Positions 1 through 12,554 of a stretch of 64,000 nt of DNA are shown here, piece after piece. Every line of letters starts with the position of its first letter. Within the stretch, counting starts at the first letter, position 1. Source of the stretch: Onthophagus taurus. Taxonomy: Eukaryota; Arthropoda; Insecta; Coleoptera; Scarabaeidae. The notes beneath the pieces were generated by a model that was given only the letters and a program-made list of their open reading frames with translations, was not told where the DNA came from and did not search any database. The translations under genes and the position numbers were made by a program. The stretch is taken from positions 6,517,501-6,581,500 of the forward strand of contig NC_091971.1 in assembly GCF_036711975.1 (NCBI RefSeq), in the 5' to 3' direction.

Positions 1-746
1 AGTTAAATCAAAGCGGATGTTATTCTTTCTCATATGATGACGTTTTGTATGACCTCAATATTTCTTGGAATTAACAATTATAATATGATTTTATTACAAA
101 TATATTTTTATTGAATTTATTAAAAAATAGAAATACACTGTGATTAACGCATTAACACTTAATTAAAAGAAAATCAACAAATACGTTCCACGAGTCGATT
201 GACTTTAACCTAAATATTTCATCAGATATTTCTTTACACCTCGTCTCAATAATAAATAGGCGTAACAGATTTGGCAGATAAGAAAACGTGACGCAATTTC
301 GCTACGCCTTTTGCACAAGACACGCCGCCGGGAATGCGTGTCGATGAAGTCGTTTTCGTTGGGAAGCAAAAGTGCGCGCGTTTTTCGAGCACGCAGATTG
401 ATTAATGTCCAGCTTCGCGTCTGTTATTCATACATTTTAATCGATTACCGGTTGGCGGGCGGAGACTTATTTTGAAATTGTCAGCGCGATTTATCGCAGC
501 ATTGTCGCCTCTTGTGTCGTTGCTGGAGCAAATTAATCAAAATTCCGTTCTACCTGCGGAGTTGAATAAATTTTCGCTTTCTTATCGCCACATTTTTTAA
601 TAGTTGTGGGAGTGTTCTAGGTCGATAACGATTTTATTGTGTCACCCTTAACCCATTTGCGTCATAAGCTCAGATATGCGTAGACATTTTCACTCTTTCA
701 ATAAGGAGCGAAACAGACATTTTTTACACAATTATTACTACTTAAA
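1..746. other. AT-rich stretch without a recognisable gene
   Basis: I see no open frame with a recognisable domain and no RNA gene here. The composition is AT-rich with short patches of higher GC near 300-480. Nothing further can be supported. Confidence 0.5.
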
Positions 747-914
747 ACCAGAAATATTAGGGTTTAGCCGTGCGTCTTTAGTTCTAGGTCTAGTGTTAGT
801 TATAATGGTAACTAGCACTACCTAGAACTATCACTTCAAGTAACACCAGACCTAGAACTAGAAACATTCTGATTTAGCCGTTTTGAGAGACGCACGACTA
901 AACCTAAATCTTTC
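747..914. mobile_element. CTAG-rich inverted-repeat (MITE-like) element
   Basis: The stretch GGTTTAGCCGTGCGTCT at 761-777 is matched in inverted orientation by AGACGCACGACTAAACC at 888-904, one mismatch in 17. The similarity extends outwards to about 30 bases. The interior is made of permuted CTAGTTCTAGGTCTAGTGTTAG-like words on both strands, and a second partial copy of the arm (GATTTAGCCG) lies at 871-880. Non-coding DNA between inverted arms suggests a non-autonomous DNA element. Related CTAG words recur at 5527-5592 and 63893-63952, so this is a dispersed family. No target duplication was identified and the superfamily is unknown. Confidence 0.55.
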
Positions 915-2437
915 TAGTTCTAGTTCCAGTGTTAGTTGTAGTTTTAAAATGGGTTAACATCAATAATTGTGTAACCTTTCGTTTAATAATTTATTAAATC
1001 TAGAACAATCGAACGGTTCATCAAAAGTACTAACAAGCATTATCTCACTACTAGTAGAGCATATACTTTTTAGTAGATTTAGTAGAGTAGAGATACGTAT
1101 AGACCTCTCACACGTCTGCATCGGACGTAGCGGGTCTGAAGAATTACTCTCGGAACGTAATTAACGATCCTTTGTTCCTAACGAGAAATTATGATTGATA
1201 TCGGACCAGTGTTCAAACACACAGCGTTTAACCTAGATAATAAATAACAGTATTGTGAAAAACGCACGTTAATAATCGCGTCCCAGTCATTAATAAAGCG
1301 GGGAGCGTGGATTGGCAAAAATTTACGATGGCAAAACCCATGGTAATAGAGCATGAAAAGAGACCTGACCGACCGAACAGAACAGAACAGAATGCCCTAC
1401 CTCAAAACAGGTGGTTCGGTGTACTTTTCCCGATGCCAAAGCGGCTCACGACTTGACGGTATTTTATATCGCCACAAACACCTAACGGTGCTAAAAAGAG
1501 ATCTTAGTAGCTCTCAAATACATGTAATGCATTCTCTTTTCAGATCGTTATAATACGTAAATCTATGACCAAGTTATAAATATGACAAGTGAAGGTACTA
1601 ATAGTCCAGGAAATTCTTTATATTGATATTTTTATTCCAACGATTTCTGAATTACAACTGAATATGCAGAACGTTCAGTAACGATTGTAACTATAAAATA
1701 GGTTATAAATAATAGACAAGGAGTAATGTGAACACCTACAATATTTATATCATATTACATGTTCAAAGCAATAAAGGAGTATGAATTATTAACTCATATT
1801 AGCCACTGATAAATAAAAGCTTTATTTGCTTTATATTACATGTGTGAAGTTTAAAAGATAAATGTGAATACGATGAAATTATATGATAAAGAGATTGGAG
1901 TGACCTCAATAAGGGAGTTATTTGATAACATTGTAAATAAAAGTAGAGAGTTTATTGCATTACTGATTAATGAAGAACGGATGTGCAGCTGCTTGGAATT
2001 TGAGGCCGGTGGTCTTTTCGTATATTTATCAGAAATAAACCGGATAAATATAGTAACAGGAATTTATTATTTTATTACTGGTAGTGTGGTTAATCTCAAA
2101 ACTTCGTATAAGAAAATAAAGTTAAATGAAATTCTATTTATTCCTAAATACTTTATTGATTTTTAACTAATTTTTCTTTTCCTACTTTATACACTTTTCG
2201 CACTTTACTTGCAACAAGCTCTAAGTAGTCTACAATGAATAAGCCTTCCAAGCTCGACACTGACGCTATTTACAAAGATTCTCGAAGTAAGCTAACGTTA
2301 GACGCTTTACTTATAATAAGACAGCTAAGTTAGACAATAAATTAGCTTGCATGTCTCTTTAAGTATGGCTACTATCTCTTTAGCGAGGTATATTTTATCA
2401 TCTTGACCACCAACTTTACATCGAAGTAAATTGTAGG
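915..2437. other. Non-coding AT-rich stretch
   Basis: Only short open frames without recognisable domains occur; the longest is about 100 codons at 1864-2166 and starts with GTG rather than ATG. A small GAACA microsatellite-like patch lies near 1375-1392. No gene is supported. Confidence 0.45.
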
Positions 2438-2463
2438 GCCTCGGCCGCAAGCGACCTCGGCTA
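2438..2463 (+). repeat. Short dispersed repeat, copy 1
   Basis: The 26-nt block GCCTCGGCCGCAAGC followed by GACCTCGGCTA occurs here and again at 22205-22230 with one mismatch. The flanking TTGTAG is also shared. It contains the direct repeat CCTCGG twice. GC-rich and shared between two AT-rich places, it is probably a fragment of a mobile element. It lies about 50 bp before a LINE fossil. Confidence 0.5.
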
Positions 2464-2515
2464 CTATCTCTTTAATCGTATCTCATCAATCATCAATCAT
2501 ATCTCTTTATCGGTC

Positions 2516-2862
2516 ATGGGTGATTTTAATGTGAAATTTGGCACGTGTGATAGTATGGGCTATCAAACTATGTAATATCTTTTCCGCTTTTGGTTTTTCT
2601 GCGACAATCTTACAGCTAACTCGGGGAAAAATTGTCTTGACAATATTTTTGTTAAATTAGAACAAAACGTAGTTGGGTCTGGAGTCATCATAAATAATAT
2701 CTCTAACCATCATGGTCAATTTGTGTCAACAGTATTCCAGTCAAAAACTCTTGTCAGATACAGTACTAGCAGTGATAGGCCAATTAGTCTTGAGGGATAT
2801 ATTGGTTTTTGTGAACTTTTTCAACAGTACTCCTGGGAACGCCTATCTGATGGCAGTCTTAT
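2516..2862 (+). mobile_element. Non-LTR retrotransposon (LINE) fossil, endonuclease domain C-terminal part
   Basis: Reading from 2516 the frame gives MGDFN (the catalytic GDFN block of an APE-type LINE endonuclease), then NCLDNIF and SNHHGQ, which correspond to the family's IDNIFTN and SDHxGQ blocks. A linker with RYSTSSDRPIS follows, resembling the region between endonuclease and reverse transcriptase. One in-frame TAA interrupts the frame near 2576. Neither end of the element is visible. The block order matches CR1/Jockey-group LINEs. The copy is a short, dead fragment. Confidence 0.75.
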
Positions 2863-5800
2863 TCTTTAATGGTGTACAATATAGCACTTTAGCTATTATC
2901 TCATTAATAAAGCAGATTGACCTCCGCTGCTATTTTGCTACATTTTTAATGTCGTATTTTTACTTCTACTTTTTGTTGCAAAAAAAATAACTTTGATTTA
3001 GACATAAAGCAGACTAAATGTTAGAGGGTAAAAATTAATTTGTAATTAAACATCAATTAATTTAATTTATTATCAGCGTTAATTAAGCTTTTAATTAATA
3101 AGTTGAATTACACCCGCTTTCAATGTTGTAACTATAACAATTATAATAGCCGGATACAAATTAGTATTTGTTTACTATCTATATTATTTTAGCGTGGTGC
3201 AACCCAACCATTTAAATTGTAAAACATAATTACTTACCTATTACATAAATTTAATTAACCACCTTGTAAACTGTAACGAATTTGATAACTTATGCTAATC
3301 ATCGAAAGTAGGTTAACAACGACGAAAATGATTTTATTTGGATGTTTTAAGAAAATATTTTTAATTGATATTGGATACATTATCAGCGGGATACATCCTT
3401 GTTTTCCAATTATAACCATCACGCTAGTAACTTGTTTCTAGTCTGTTTTACTGATTATATGCATTATAAGCTTTATCACTTCCTCAATATGTGAATTCGA
3501 TTTATTCGCTTGCAAACAGCTTTAATCGAGCGTTTCACTAACTTCCTGTGTGAGTTGGTGTTTTATCGCTGTTAATTAGTTTAATTAATTTAGATTGGAT
3601 TTTAAGAAAAAGTGTCTTTTAAGAAAAGATGTTTATTTTGTCATAATGGATAGTCAAGTCGAAATAGTCCCAGTAAAATGTTTCGTAAGCTGAAAGTTAC
3701 GTGTGCACCTATACCTAAGTAAGTATGTATAACGTTCAACGCGCTTTAGTGTCGGTAAATCTAACAAGCACCGGCTATAAAATTACGCTGTCAAATTTTA
3801 AGTCCACCAGGAACATTCCTGTAAACCAATGTACTGTGTGAAGCGGTTCTCCGGGCGATGCGGCACTTTTGAACCGTAATGATCTTTCGCAGTGATCTCT
3901 TGCAAAACCCTGCCCGACCAAGGAACGAGGTCAACTCTTGTGAGAAATATCCAACGCTAATGCGATTCGACAAAAGGACGGTGATCGTTGGCGCCTACGC
4001 ACCCTAAACTCTTAGCCTATTAACTATATTGACAATAAACGGTTAAGTGATTGAACTTAAGAAATCTTTGGATCCATTCTAAAGTATGTTAACACAAAAA
4101 CATTAAACTCGAACTTATTTCACACAATAAAAAGATAAGTGTTATTAAGAAATCTTCGGTCTATTTTAATCGAAATCTAATTTAGATAGAAAATTACAAC
4201 ATCATCATTCTTTCAGATGTGTTAATACGCTCCTCCGGATTGATTCTCATTAGCCTCCAGAGCATCTAATATTGCAACTCGTGAATTGTAACAGCACGGA
4301 AGTAGATGAAATTACAGTAGAGAGTTCACATTCCGGGTGAGGACGAGAAGTAGGAAACGCATTCTCGTTGATTAATGTACCGAGATGTGTCTTTCTCTCC
4401 CCGCGACGGAATTAGATAGATCGCTCACTATTTAGCGACGGTCTGTGTGAAATTAGGCACGATTATGACACTAAAGATATATTATGGAGGTAAAGGTGCC
4501 CTTAGCACCTTGCGTCCACGGCTAATCGTGAGAAAGTTTCAACTCACATGATGTCAGCGTATTATTCGTCATTGCTTAAAATAAATAAATATGAAGTAAT
4601 TTTTTAAATAAACGAAATCACCGTTAGATATTCCAATTAATCTTTAACCTTAATTTAAATTATTTAGATTAGTTATTATGTCGCAAATGTAATAAATATA
4701 CAGTTAATGCTTCAACATGATAATCTCTTACATCCTGAATTACGATACAACTTTAGTGGTCTAAATCATATCAATCAGGTTACATTGAATAATATTATAA
4801 TATTGAGCACGGAAATGCTACAAAAACATCTATTTAAGGATTTGTTGATTAATTCATCACGAAAGATGTATTTAAGGACAATTGCATTTTGTAGTAGTGG
4901 TACATTTCCTAGAAATAAAACTCGACGTTGTAATCTCGACCATTTGATCTCGACTATAAAAATACCAGCTCCTAAAACGCCGCGTATTTTTCTACCATAA
5001 TGTCAGAGATGGTATCTTTGGCACTTTTTACAGTGAGCTAACTTCATATAACCTGTCACTGATACGGATTAAACGACCGCTATTAGTCAATGTAGTTTTT
5101 AACGTGTAATTTATTGCCGCGGACGTAATTTCCTTTTTATTCTCAATAATTAATCGCGCCGTAATATCTACCGTGTTATTAATGTAAGAATTTGTTTATG
5201 AAATAGAACATTTTTCAATGAAATTTTCCATGGGAATATTTTTTTTTAATGATATATTTGCATAAGAAACTTAAAAATAGAAAAATTCCACTGTTTATAA
5301 CCTATTATTTTTTTTTTATTCTAGGAAATCAACCGCAAGCACGGTACGCTCAACTCAAGTTTGTGGTGAGTATAAGAACATTGATATTGCTAAGACTTTA
5401 ATTATAGACTTGCACGAAGATTTAGTCATACTAATACATTTGAAACTTTTAAAAAAGAGCTGGATCAGATCATTAAAACATCCTCTACGACTCCGTCTTG
5501 AAAGAGGAACGGCAAAACAAGAATGATTCTAGTTCTAGGTCTAGAGTTATATCCAGGTTTAGTGTTAGTTCTAGTTCTAGATCTAGTGTTAATTGTTATT
5601 CAGCGCCAGGTTGTTATATATTTTTATTGAACTACTATCCTAGAATATTCTTAAAAATGTTGTTAATTTTTTAGAATCGATTTATGTACCTGTCTCAATG
5701 AAAAAATATTTTGAAAATGCACTTATTTTTGTCCATCCAAATGTATCTTCCACTTAATATTTATTTCTGTTTAATTTTAATGTGAAAAAATAAAATCAAA

Positions 5801-8800
5801 GACGTTTCTTATCATATCGACACATCTGGGATCTTTCGTAAGTTAACTCTCGGTATTATTAATGAGGTTCGTCTCGGCGAATAAATGGCAAAGTGAAGCA
5901 ATACCTCGGTCGGGGTCGGTTAGGATCTCCTTCAAACGGCGCCGCGTTCTCGGTATCCGCCGTTGAGGGCACGTCTGAATTCGCATTCTTCATCGTGGGC
6001 CCCGCGTAAGTTTCTCAACCGGTAATGCCCGTAATTGTGGTTCATTAACTTTGCGGTGTATTACGTTAGGTGATCTTGTTTCGTTTGCTACTCGCTGCTT
6101 CTTAGTTTCGATTTTAGTGGGACACACGGTATAAGATTGAGTAACGATGTTTTGCACCCAGCAATTAAAGTATTTGTCTACATGGGAGTTTCGAAGTCGG
6201 CCGAACGACCTTCAGGATTTGATAAATTTTGCCGTGCTATTGGTTACGAAATTTCTATCTTCGAACAGACGTAATTTGGTTTGCACTTGCGAAACGGGGC
6301 CATTTGCCGCCCAAGTTGATTTGTCTTCCTTTGTTGAAAGATTGTTGCAATTAGTGGTTTATGAAACTACAATTTACAAGGTGAAATTATTTACTTAATA
6401 AATATTTTTTTGGACAACTTGATGTTTCGTGAGTACGATGTGATCAAGTACACTATAAACCAGCTTTAAAACATCATTAGTGATTTCGTGATACAGAAAC
6501 GAACTTAATTAGACGTCAACTAATTTATGCCACTTATCTATAACGTAGACAATGTTTAAAACAGAGTATGTAAATTAGGGTACACGGTATCTACGCCGTA
6601 GTAGATTCAATTAGCGCCTAATGCATATTAATTCAGTCTATCCTTGTCGGTTTATATCTCGGGCGGTCTAATTGCAAGGAATGATGCTCTACTCGACCAC
6701 TAACCATCGTTTTCTTCTGCGGAATTCCTCGGACAACCGTCACCGTATTGAAATATAGTTACAATTGAAAATGACTCACTCAATTAGTACGCAAACTAAT
6801 GATCTCTGCTGGATACCACAGAAATTCGGCACCGATTTGGAAATAGTTTGACCTGACCTCGCATTTCTAACGCGTGCTCCTTCGAGGCGAAAATTTCAAA
6901 AGGCCTAAATCGTGACTTACACTTAAACGTTATACCGCGAGATTTCATAGTGCTCTTGACGGTGTGCTGATCGATTTTTACGTTGAAATGGCTTTGTTTA
7001 AATCACGAAATCGAATTGCAACAACGACTGTCCGTAAATGGCTCCTTTTGAAAAGAAATCATTGCTGCAGAAAATAAATGAGCAGACAACCGAAGAAAAC
7101 CAAAGGTGGAGAGAAAGAAAATTGAAAAGAACACAAAGATAGGTTGGGTAGGACGTTAACCTTAAGGCATTGTTTCTTCATATACACCTATAGATTAAGT
7201 CATTTATCACATAGAATTTAACTATTGTGTTATGCGGGTGTGTGTGATTAGATACCTGACTTTCGTCCCAGCTGAAAATAAATGAGGTCAGATTTACCAC
7301 AAAGATATGTTTAATAACACCCCTTCGAAGAGGTAACGCCCCCCTATGGCGCAAAAAGTTAACCTTTATCAATATCAAACGAAAAACCTATAATTTATTC
7401 TTTACGATTTATTACAAGGGCTACCGTGCGTGAATCATTAATCACGATAGAAAAATAAAGCGACCAATATCCAAACCGAAATACAACTCCAATTCAATTT
7501 GCATTAATCAATCATTCAATCAGTAAGGATTAAAAAAACTAGTTCTTTCCAGACACTTTAAACACACTACTAATAACATCCTTCACTGTTTACAAAACGG
7601 AAGCTACAATAATTATAATTTTCAAACCGGCCCAATATCCATATGTGGACGTAATCAGCGTCAGATGTTAAACGGCACTTTTATAGAGCATTCAATTCGG
7701 AGCGTGTATAATACGAAGGTTTTTTTTAAGAGTTAATGTCTCGTTAAATTTTTTTTTGTTAAGATGAAATGCGGATGTCCAAAAATAGAACAACCGTGTT
7801 TCATGCGGAGGATACAATTATGACAATCTGGATGTAATTTTGGTACAAGGTATTGTGGAGAGGAAATCTACTATAAGGATATCCACCAAATTTGGGTCGC
7901 ATTTATGTTATTGAGGATGTAAAACGAGTTAATATTTTTTAATTTATTTAATTAACATTAATGGTAACTAACACAATTAATGAAAAAAATCTTTTGCAAT
8001 CTTTCTACAGATGTCACCAATTAAATAGATATTTGTTTGAGTTGTCATTAATGTTGTATCAAAAATAATGATAATGTCAAAACCAGAGGAAGTTATTAAT
8101 ATGTAATAGTCGGAATAATTTATATCTTCTTACCTTGCGTTTTGAATAACATTACGATATACATGATAATAACTAATAAAACTAGAGTAAGTATGGATAA
8201 TACATACATTTCTGATGCATTTGAAACGAAAGCACGTAAAATCTACATCAAACGTTTCAGCAAACTTGTAAGTTATCTTGCGTTTCTATAAAAAATATCG
8301 TAATTTACATACGAAATAACGCAGAAAATTACTACAAATTCTGCACGTCGACACTGTAGGCTCGCTTTATTAGACCGATACATAATGAACGTATGTAGAT
8401 CAGGGTATAAATAACACTGACGGAGACAACTCGATGCAAATAGGGCGTCGACGAGAGCACGTTGCTTCTTGTGCTGAGATCGTGCCGTCATCTATCATTG
8501 GAATTCACATCGTTACCGGTAACGATTACACACGGGCCAATGACAATGCACCTCACGATCTTCGCCGACTCCAATTCTGGACGGTGACAAAACGTAGTCT
8601 ATGATTTATTCAGATTGGATCCGGTAGTGGCTATTATTGTATTCCAAAACCGTCCGAAACGACAACAACAACAAAAAAACTACTAAATATTCTTCATTAC
8701 CGTTCTTATTATAGTATTTTTTAACATTTAAATCTTGTTGGTAACAATTAAGGATTAAAACGAGAATCGAGAAAAGGTTAAAGCTTTTCGCTGTAAAAGA

Positions 8801-10580
8801 TCGTTGGAATTTAATTAAAAATTAAGAAAAGCTCACGTACAAACTGTAAGGACTTTTTCATGTAAAATCTTGTTTTGATAAATAAATCAATGGGACGAAA
8901 ATAAATGTTGAAATCGAATAATGGAATAATTACCGTTGGATATTTCGAAACGTCCGCTCCATATACGGTTTGTTTATGAGTTTATGGTTCACTATAGAGG
9001 TGGTTATAGAGTGTCTCCAACGTCTCCAGGCAACACTTTACTTTAATTACATATGTGGGTTGTTTCAAATATTTTCGCGTTATCCGCTCTCGAACGATAT
9101 AAACTTGCATTTGTATGCGTCGTTCCTAATTGGAAATTCCCCGGTCTTTCTGTTATATGAATGGCGTTTTCCGCATTACTTCAGCTCCCAATTACTATGG
9201 AACGTCGCAAAGTTACAAGACTCTGTATTACCGGATGGGACCTGAATAAATCATCATCGACGAACTTGAATTAAAATTTTAAATTTAAAACATCAATATT
9301 TTTTCTTTATGTATTGAGGTTTAAAAGCTGTTAATTTATGTGAATTGTAGCTTAATGTATAAGTAAATATGTCAATATGTAAAACGTCTATATAACCTCT
9401 TTTTTGAAGGCTTAATTTAAAGAATAAACTTTGACTTTTAACGTTGAAGAATGCTTATATAGAATAGAATATCTATTTTGGATGTAATAATAAGATAAAT
9501 AAACTACATAAATATGTTCTCATTAAATTACATCGTTCACTATTAGTATTGAAATTTTTTTCAGTTAAAATATATTATCAAGTGAATTTATCGGTTGACA
9601 TCGATTCGTTGTCCTTATTATGTACGTACACTATACACTCCCAGCAAGACATGGACATCGACGACCTTTCAGCGAAGAGAATGAAAAAAAAATCAACAAG
9701 TTGGCGCCCATTAAGCCGGTGTAGCCCCATTTTCCCCGAAGATTACGGCCCATTTGGGACATAAGTCAGCGGCCGCGGTCGTTTGGACGGGCCGAGATCG
9801 TGATATTTCGTTAATTATTGCATTGTTGACGCACCGGTTCGGGTCGAACTCGCGCCAGATGCTATCTCTTAAGTCCGGGCAATGGTGCGAGACCGCTCAC
9901 CGCGATTCATCGACGCCGCACATAAATTCAGGCAATTAGCGAAATGTATCGTTAGATCGGTTACCGGTGCCTAAGCAAGTACTCCGATACGAATCGAAAT
10001 GGAGTGCCACACACCGTTTGCCTCGGGACCAATGTGTAAGACACGGGTCGCGGTGGTTGCAAAAACGACCGTTCAGTTCGTAAAGAAAACATACCGGATC
10101 GAATACTACCAGTCGTGTGGTGTTCAAAACGACCAAGATATGGAGGCATGAAAAAACGTTCCATGTACAAAGATTTTAAATTAACATCATTAAATACGAA
10201 ACAAAAATAAACTGTTTTTCATTACATTACAGCAAAATACTCACCAATTTCATATCCACATAAATAATCCAGTTATGTTCGTATCATTAGGAATCTGTAA
10301 CAATCAGATTTTATCTAATAGGTTTTCTAGAACGTCATCTTCCTTCTTAGAAAGCTCTACATCAAGCACTAAGTCAATTCTGAAAAACTGAACTGCTGGG
10401 TTTGTTGTTACATAATCTTTTTCACAATTATATTCGAATTTCAAGCTAACTTTAAGCATTCATGTTCCATTTACAATATTTATAGGGATCCCAGGACTAT
10501 CATTAATGGGGGAACCTCGATATCTGACAATTTTTCGACAACGAAAAATTTCAAAATATATGGCTAAGAAGCGCTGAAAA
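2863..10580. other. Long non-coding stretch
   Basis: No gene is supported. Short open frames exist (for example 4707-5000 and 8970-9245), but none shows a domain, a convincing start or splice context. A CTAG-rich repeat fragment sits at 5527-5592. Patches of moderate GC at 5870-6010 and 9650-9930 could be conserved non-coding DNA, but nothing in the sequence proves it. Confidence 0.4.
5527..5592 (+). repeat. CTAG-rich repeat fragment
   Basis: Reiterated words of the type CTAGTTCTAGGTCTAG and GTGTTAGTTCTAGTTCTAG are the same vocabulary as the interior of the inverted-repeat element at 747-914. The inverted arms are not present here. Probably a truncated copy. Confidence 0.5.
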
Positions 10581-11765
10581 TATTTATTTATTTATTTATT
10601 TATTTATTTATAATTTATGGGTACAGAAACAGGACAAACCCAAATGATCTGTACCACTAAAAAAATTTACAATAAAAAAAAGAAAACGTGTACCAAGGAA
10701 AAATGAATAAAGAAAAAATCAAAATTATCAAAATTAAGGCGAGCAATTAAAAATAAAATTAAACTTAAACTAAAAACACCGGAATTCAGATATTATATAT
10801 ATACAAAAAAAAAAAGATAAAACAAAATAAAACAATAATAATAATACAATAAAGCAAAAAAGCCAAAAAGTAAAATAAAATAAAACAATGCCTAATTGCA
10901 ATAGTAACGGCGAAGTTAAACATTATACAAAAACAGAAACCAACGAGCTACCAAAACGAAGGAGGCAATTCGCTGACTGCATTAAAAAGTATGCGCCTAA
11001 ACGTAGAAAATGAATGCTGAAACAAATCAATATCGAGCTTATCAGACTGACGAGCCATTCGCAACATAGGGGAGTTTCGAAAAGCATTGGTGCGCGGAAT
11101 AGGGGTACAGAACAAGAAATTAAAGCGAAGAAGACGGGGAGGTACATGAATATTGACCGAATTCAAAAGAACTGTGGAATCACACATATTGTGTAAAACC
11201 TTGTAGAAGAATAATATGTCGTTACACAGGCGACGTTGTCGAAGGGGCATTAACCGAAAAGATCTGCAAGACGAATGATAATTAATATAATGTATGGAAG
11301 ATTTAAAGTTTAGATATTTCAAAAATCTAGATTGAATTTTTTCAATTCGGTCAATATAAATAAGGTATTGGGGATTCCAAACTACAGTGCAAAAATTAAG
11401 AATACTGTAAACATATGCGAAATATAAATTTTTAATCGCGTCAACGCTTACAAAGGAAGAGGTGGATCTCATAATGAAACCGAGCATACGCCAAGCCTTA
11501 TTAACAGTAGTGTCAATGTGCTGTGCGTAGAGAAGCTTGGGATCAAGAGTCACTCCAAGGTCTCTAATAAAGGAAACGCGTGTTAAGTTTACGCCAGCGA
11601 TGTTGTAATCGTAATGAACAGTATTCTTCCTTCTCGAAAAAGAAATAACATTACATTTAGACAGATTTAGGGTCAAGTGGTTCTTAGTACAAAAGTCAGA
11701 AATCCTGAGAAGGTCATATGGAGCAGATAAGTCTCGAAATTGAGTATGGAAATGGAAGATCAATC
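10581..11765 (-). mobile_element. 5'-truncated LINE with open reverse-transcriptase tail
   Basis: On the minus strand an uninterrupted frame of 271 residues runs from 11763 to a stop at 10948. Blocks such as NLSKCNVISF, FIRDLGVTLD, SILNFCTVVWNP and RIEKIQSRFLKYL are typical of the thumb and C-terminal region of CR1/Jockey-group non-LTR reverse transcriptases. The catalytic FADD block lies upstream of the preserved part and is missing, so the copy is truncated at about 11765, as is usual for target-primed reverse transcription. After the stop comes about 365 nt of A-rich 3' UTR ending in a (TAAA)n tail, seen as (ATTT)n at 10581-10611 on the plus strand. The open frame implies a fairly recent insertion. 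No clear target duplication was found. Confidence 0.85.
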
Positions 11766-11876
11766 AAATGATGTTACAATTTGTTGTAAGGTAACCTAAG
11801 AAACACAAGAATGCAAAAGAATGCAGATGAATCAGAAGAATGCAGAAGAATACAAAAAACTTATGGCTGTATTATA

Positions 11877-12552
11877 CAGTGTGTATTTAAATTGATGCGA
11901 AAAATTTGAAGGAGTGATTTTTCAACGAAAATTAAGGGGGGTCTTTCATATAACTTTTTGGTCAAAACCACTTCCCCATGTTACAGCCCTCTAAAAATAG
12001 GGGAAAAATTCTTTTTCTTTAATAAATCCACTATGGAGGAATTTGGAAGGATGAAATTTGGCAGATAACTGTTGCTAATAAAATGACACTTTTTAACAAT
12101 TTTTATTACTTGAAAATATTATTACAAGGGTCTGAAATAATCAACCCCTATAATACTTTGCATCAGAACTTTTTAATGTGTCTACATTTTTCTATTTAAA
12201 TAGAGGGATTCAATGCGCAACTTTTTTGCCTCTAAATATTTTCTCCTAAAATTGTTAGTTTGATCACAAAAAAATAAACTAATACACAGGCTCAAGTGAA
12301 TTAATTCAGAGATTGGTTGTTGTTAGTCAAAGAAATGAAGTCTGTCAAATTGATCTCAGCATTATTTTATTTTTTATGATCAACCTAACAATTTGTTAGT
12401 TGTAAAATGTCAAGAGATAAGAAAGTTGCAGATTTTTCCCTTAGCTTTAGAGGGCGATATAACTTGGAGGAGAAGTGGTTTTGGCCAAGAAGTTATAAAA
12501 TAAGCTGAAAAATCACCCCTTAAAATCTTTCGCATCAATTTAGATACACCTG
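11877..12552. mobile_element. TA-flanked inverted-repeat DNA element (MITE), 676 bp
   Basis: The left end is CAGTGTGTATTTAAATTG and the right end, inverted, is CAGGTGTATCTAAATTG. Both are flanked by TA (11875-11876 and 12553-12554), the target-site duplication of Tc1/mariner-type elements. Diverged inverted similarity runs about 170 bp inwards, including the shared word GGTCAAAACCACTT on the left and its counterpart on the right. No transposase frame lies inside, so it is non-autonomous. It sits about 110 bp from the truncated LINE. Confidence 0.7.
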
Positions 12553-12554
12553 TA

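Noticed and set aside
1864-2166. 100-codon frame upstream of the LINE endonuclease fossil
   Set aside because: It starts with GTG and the product is not recognisable. It does not connect to the LINE frame.
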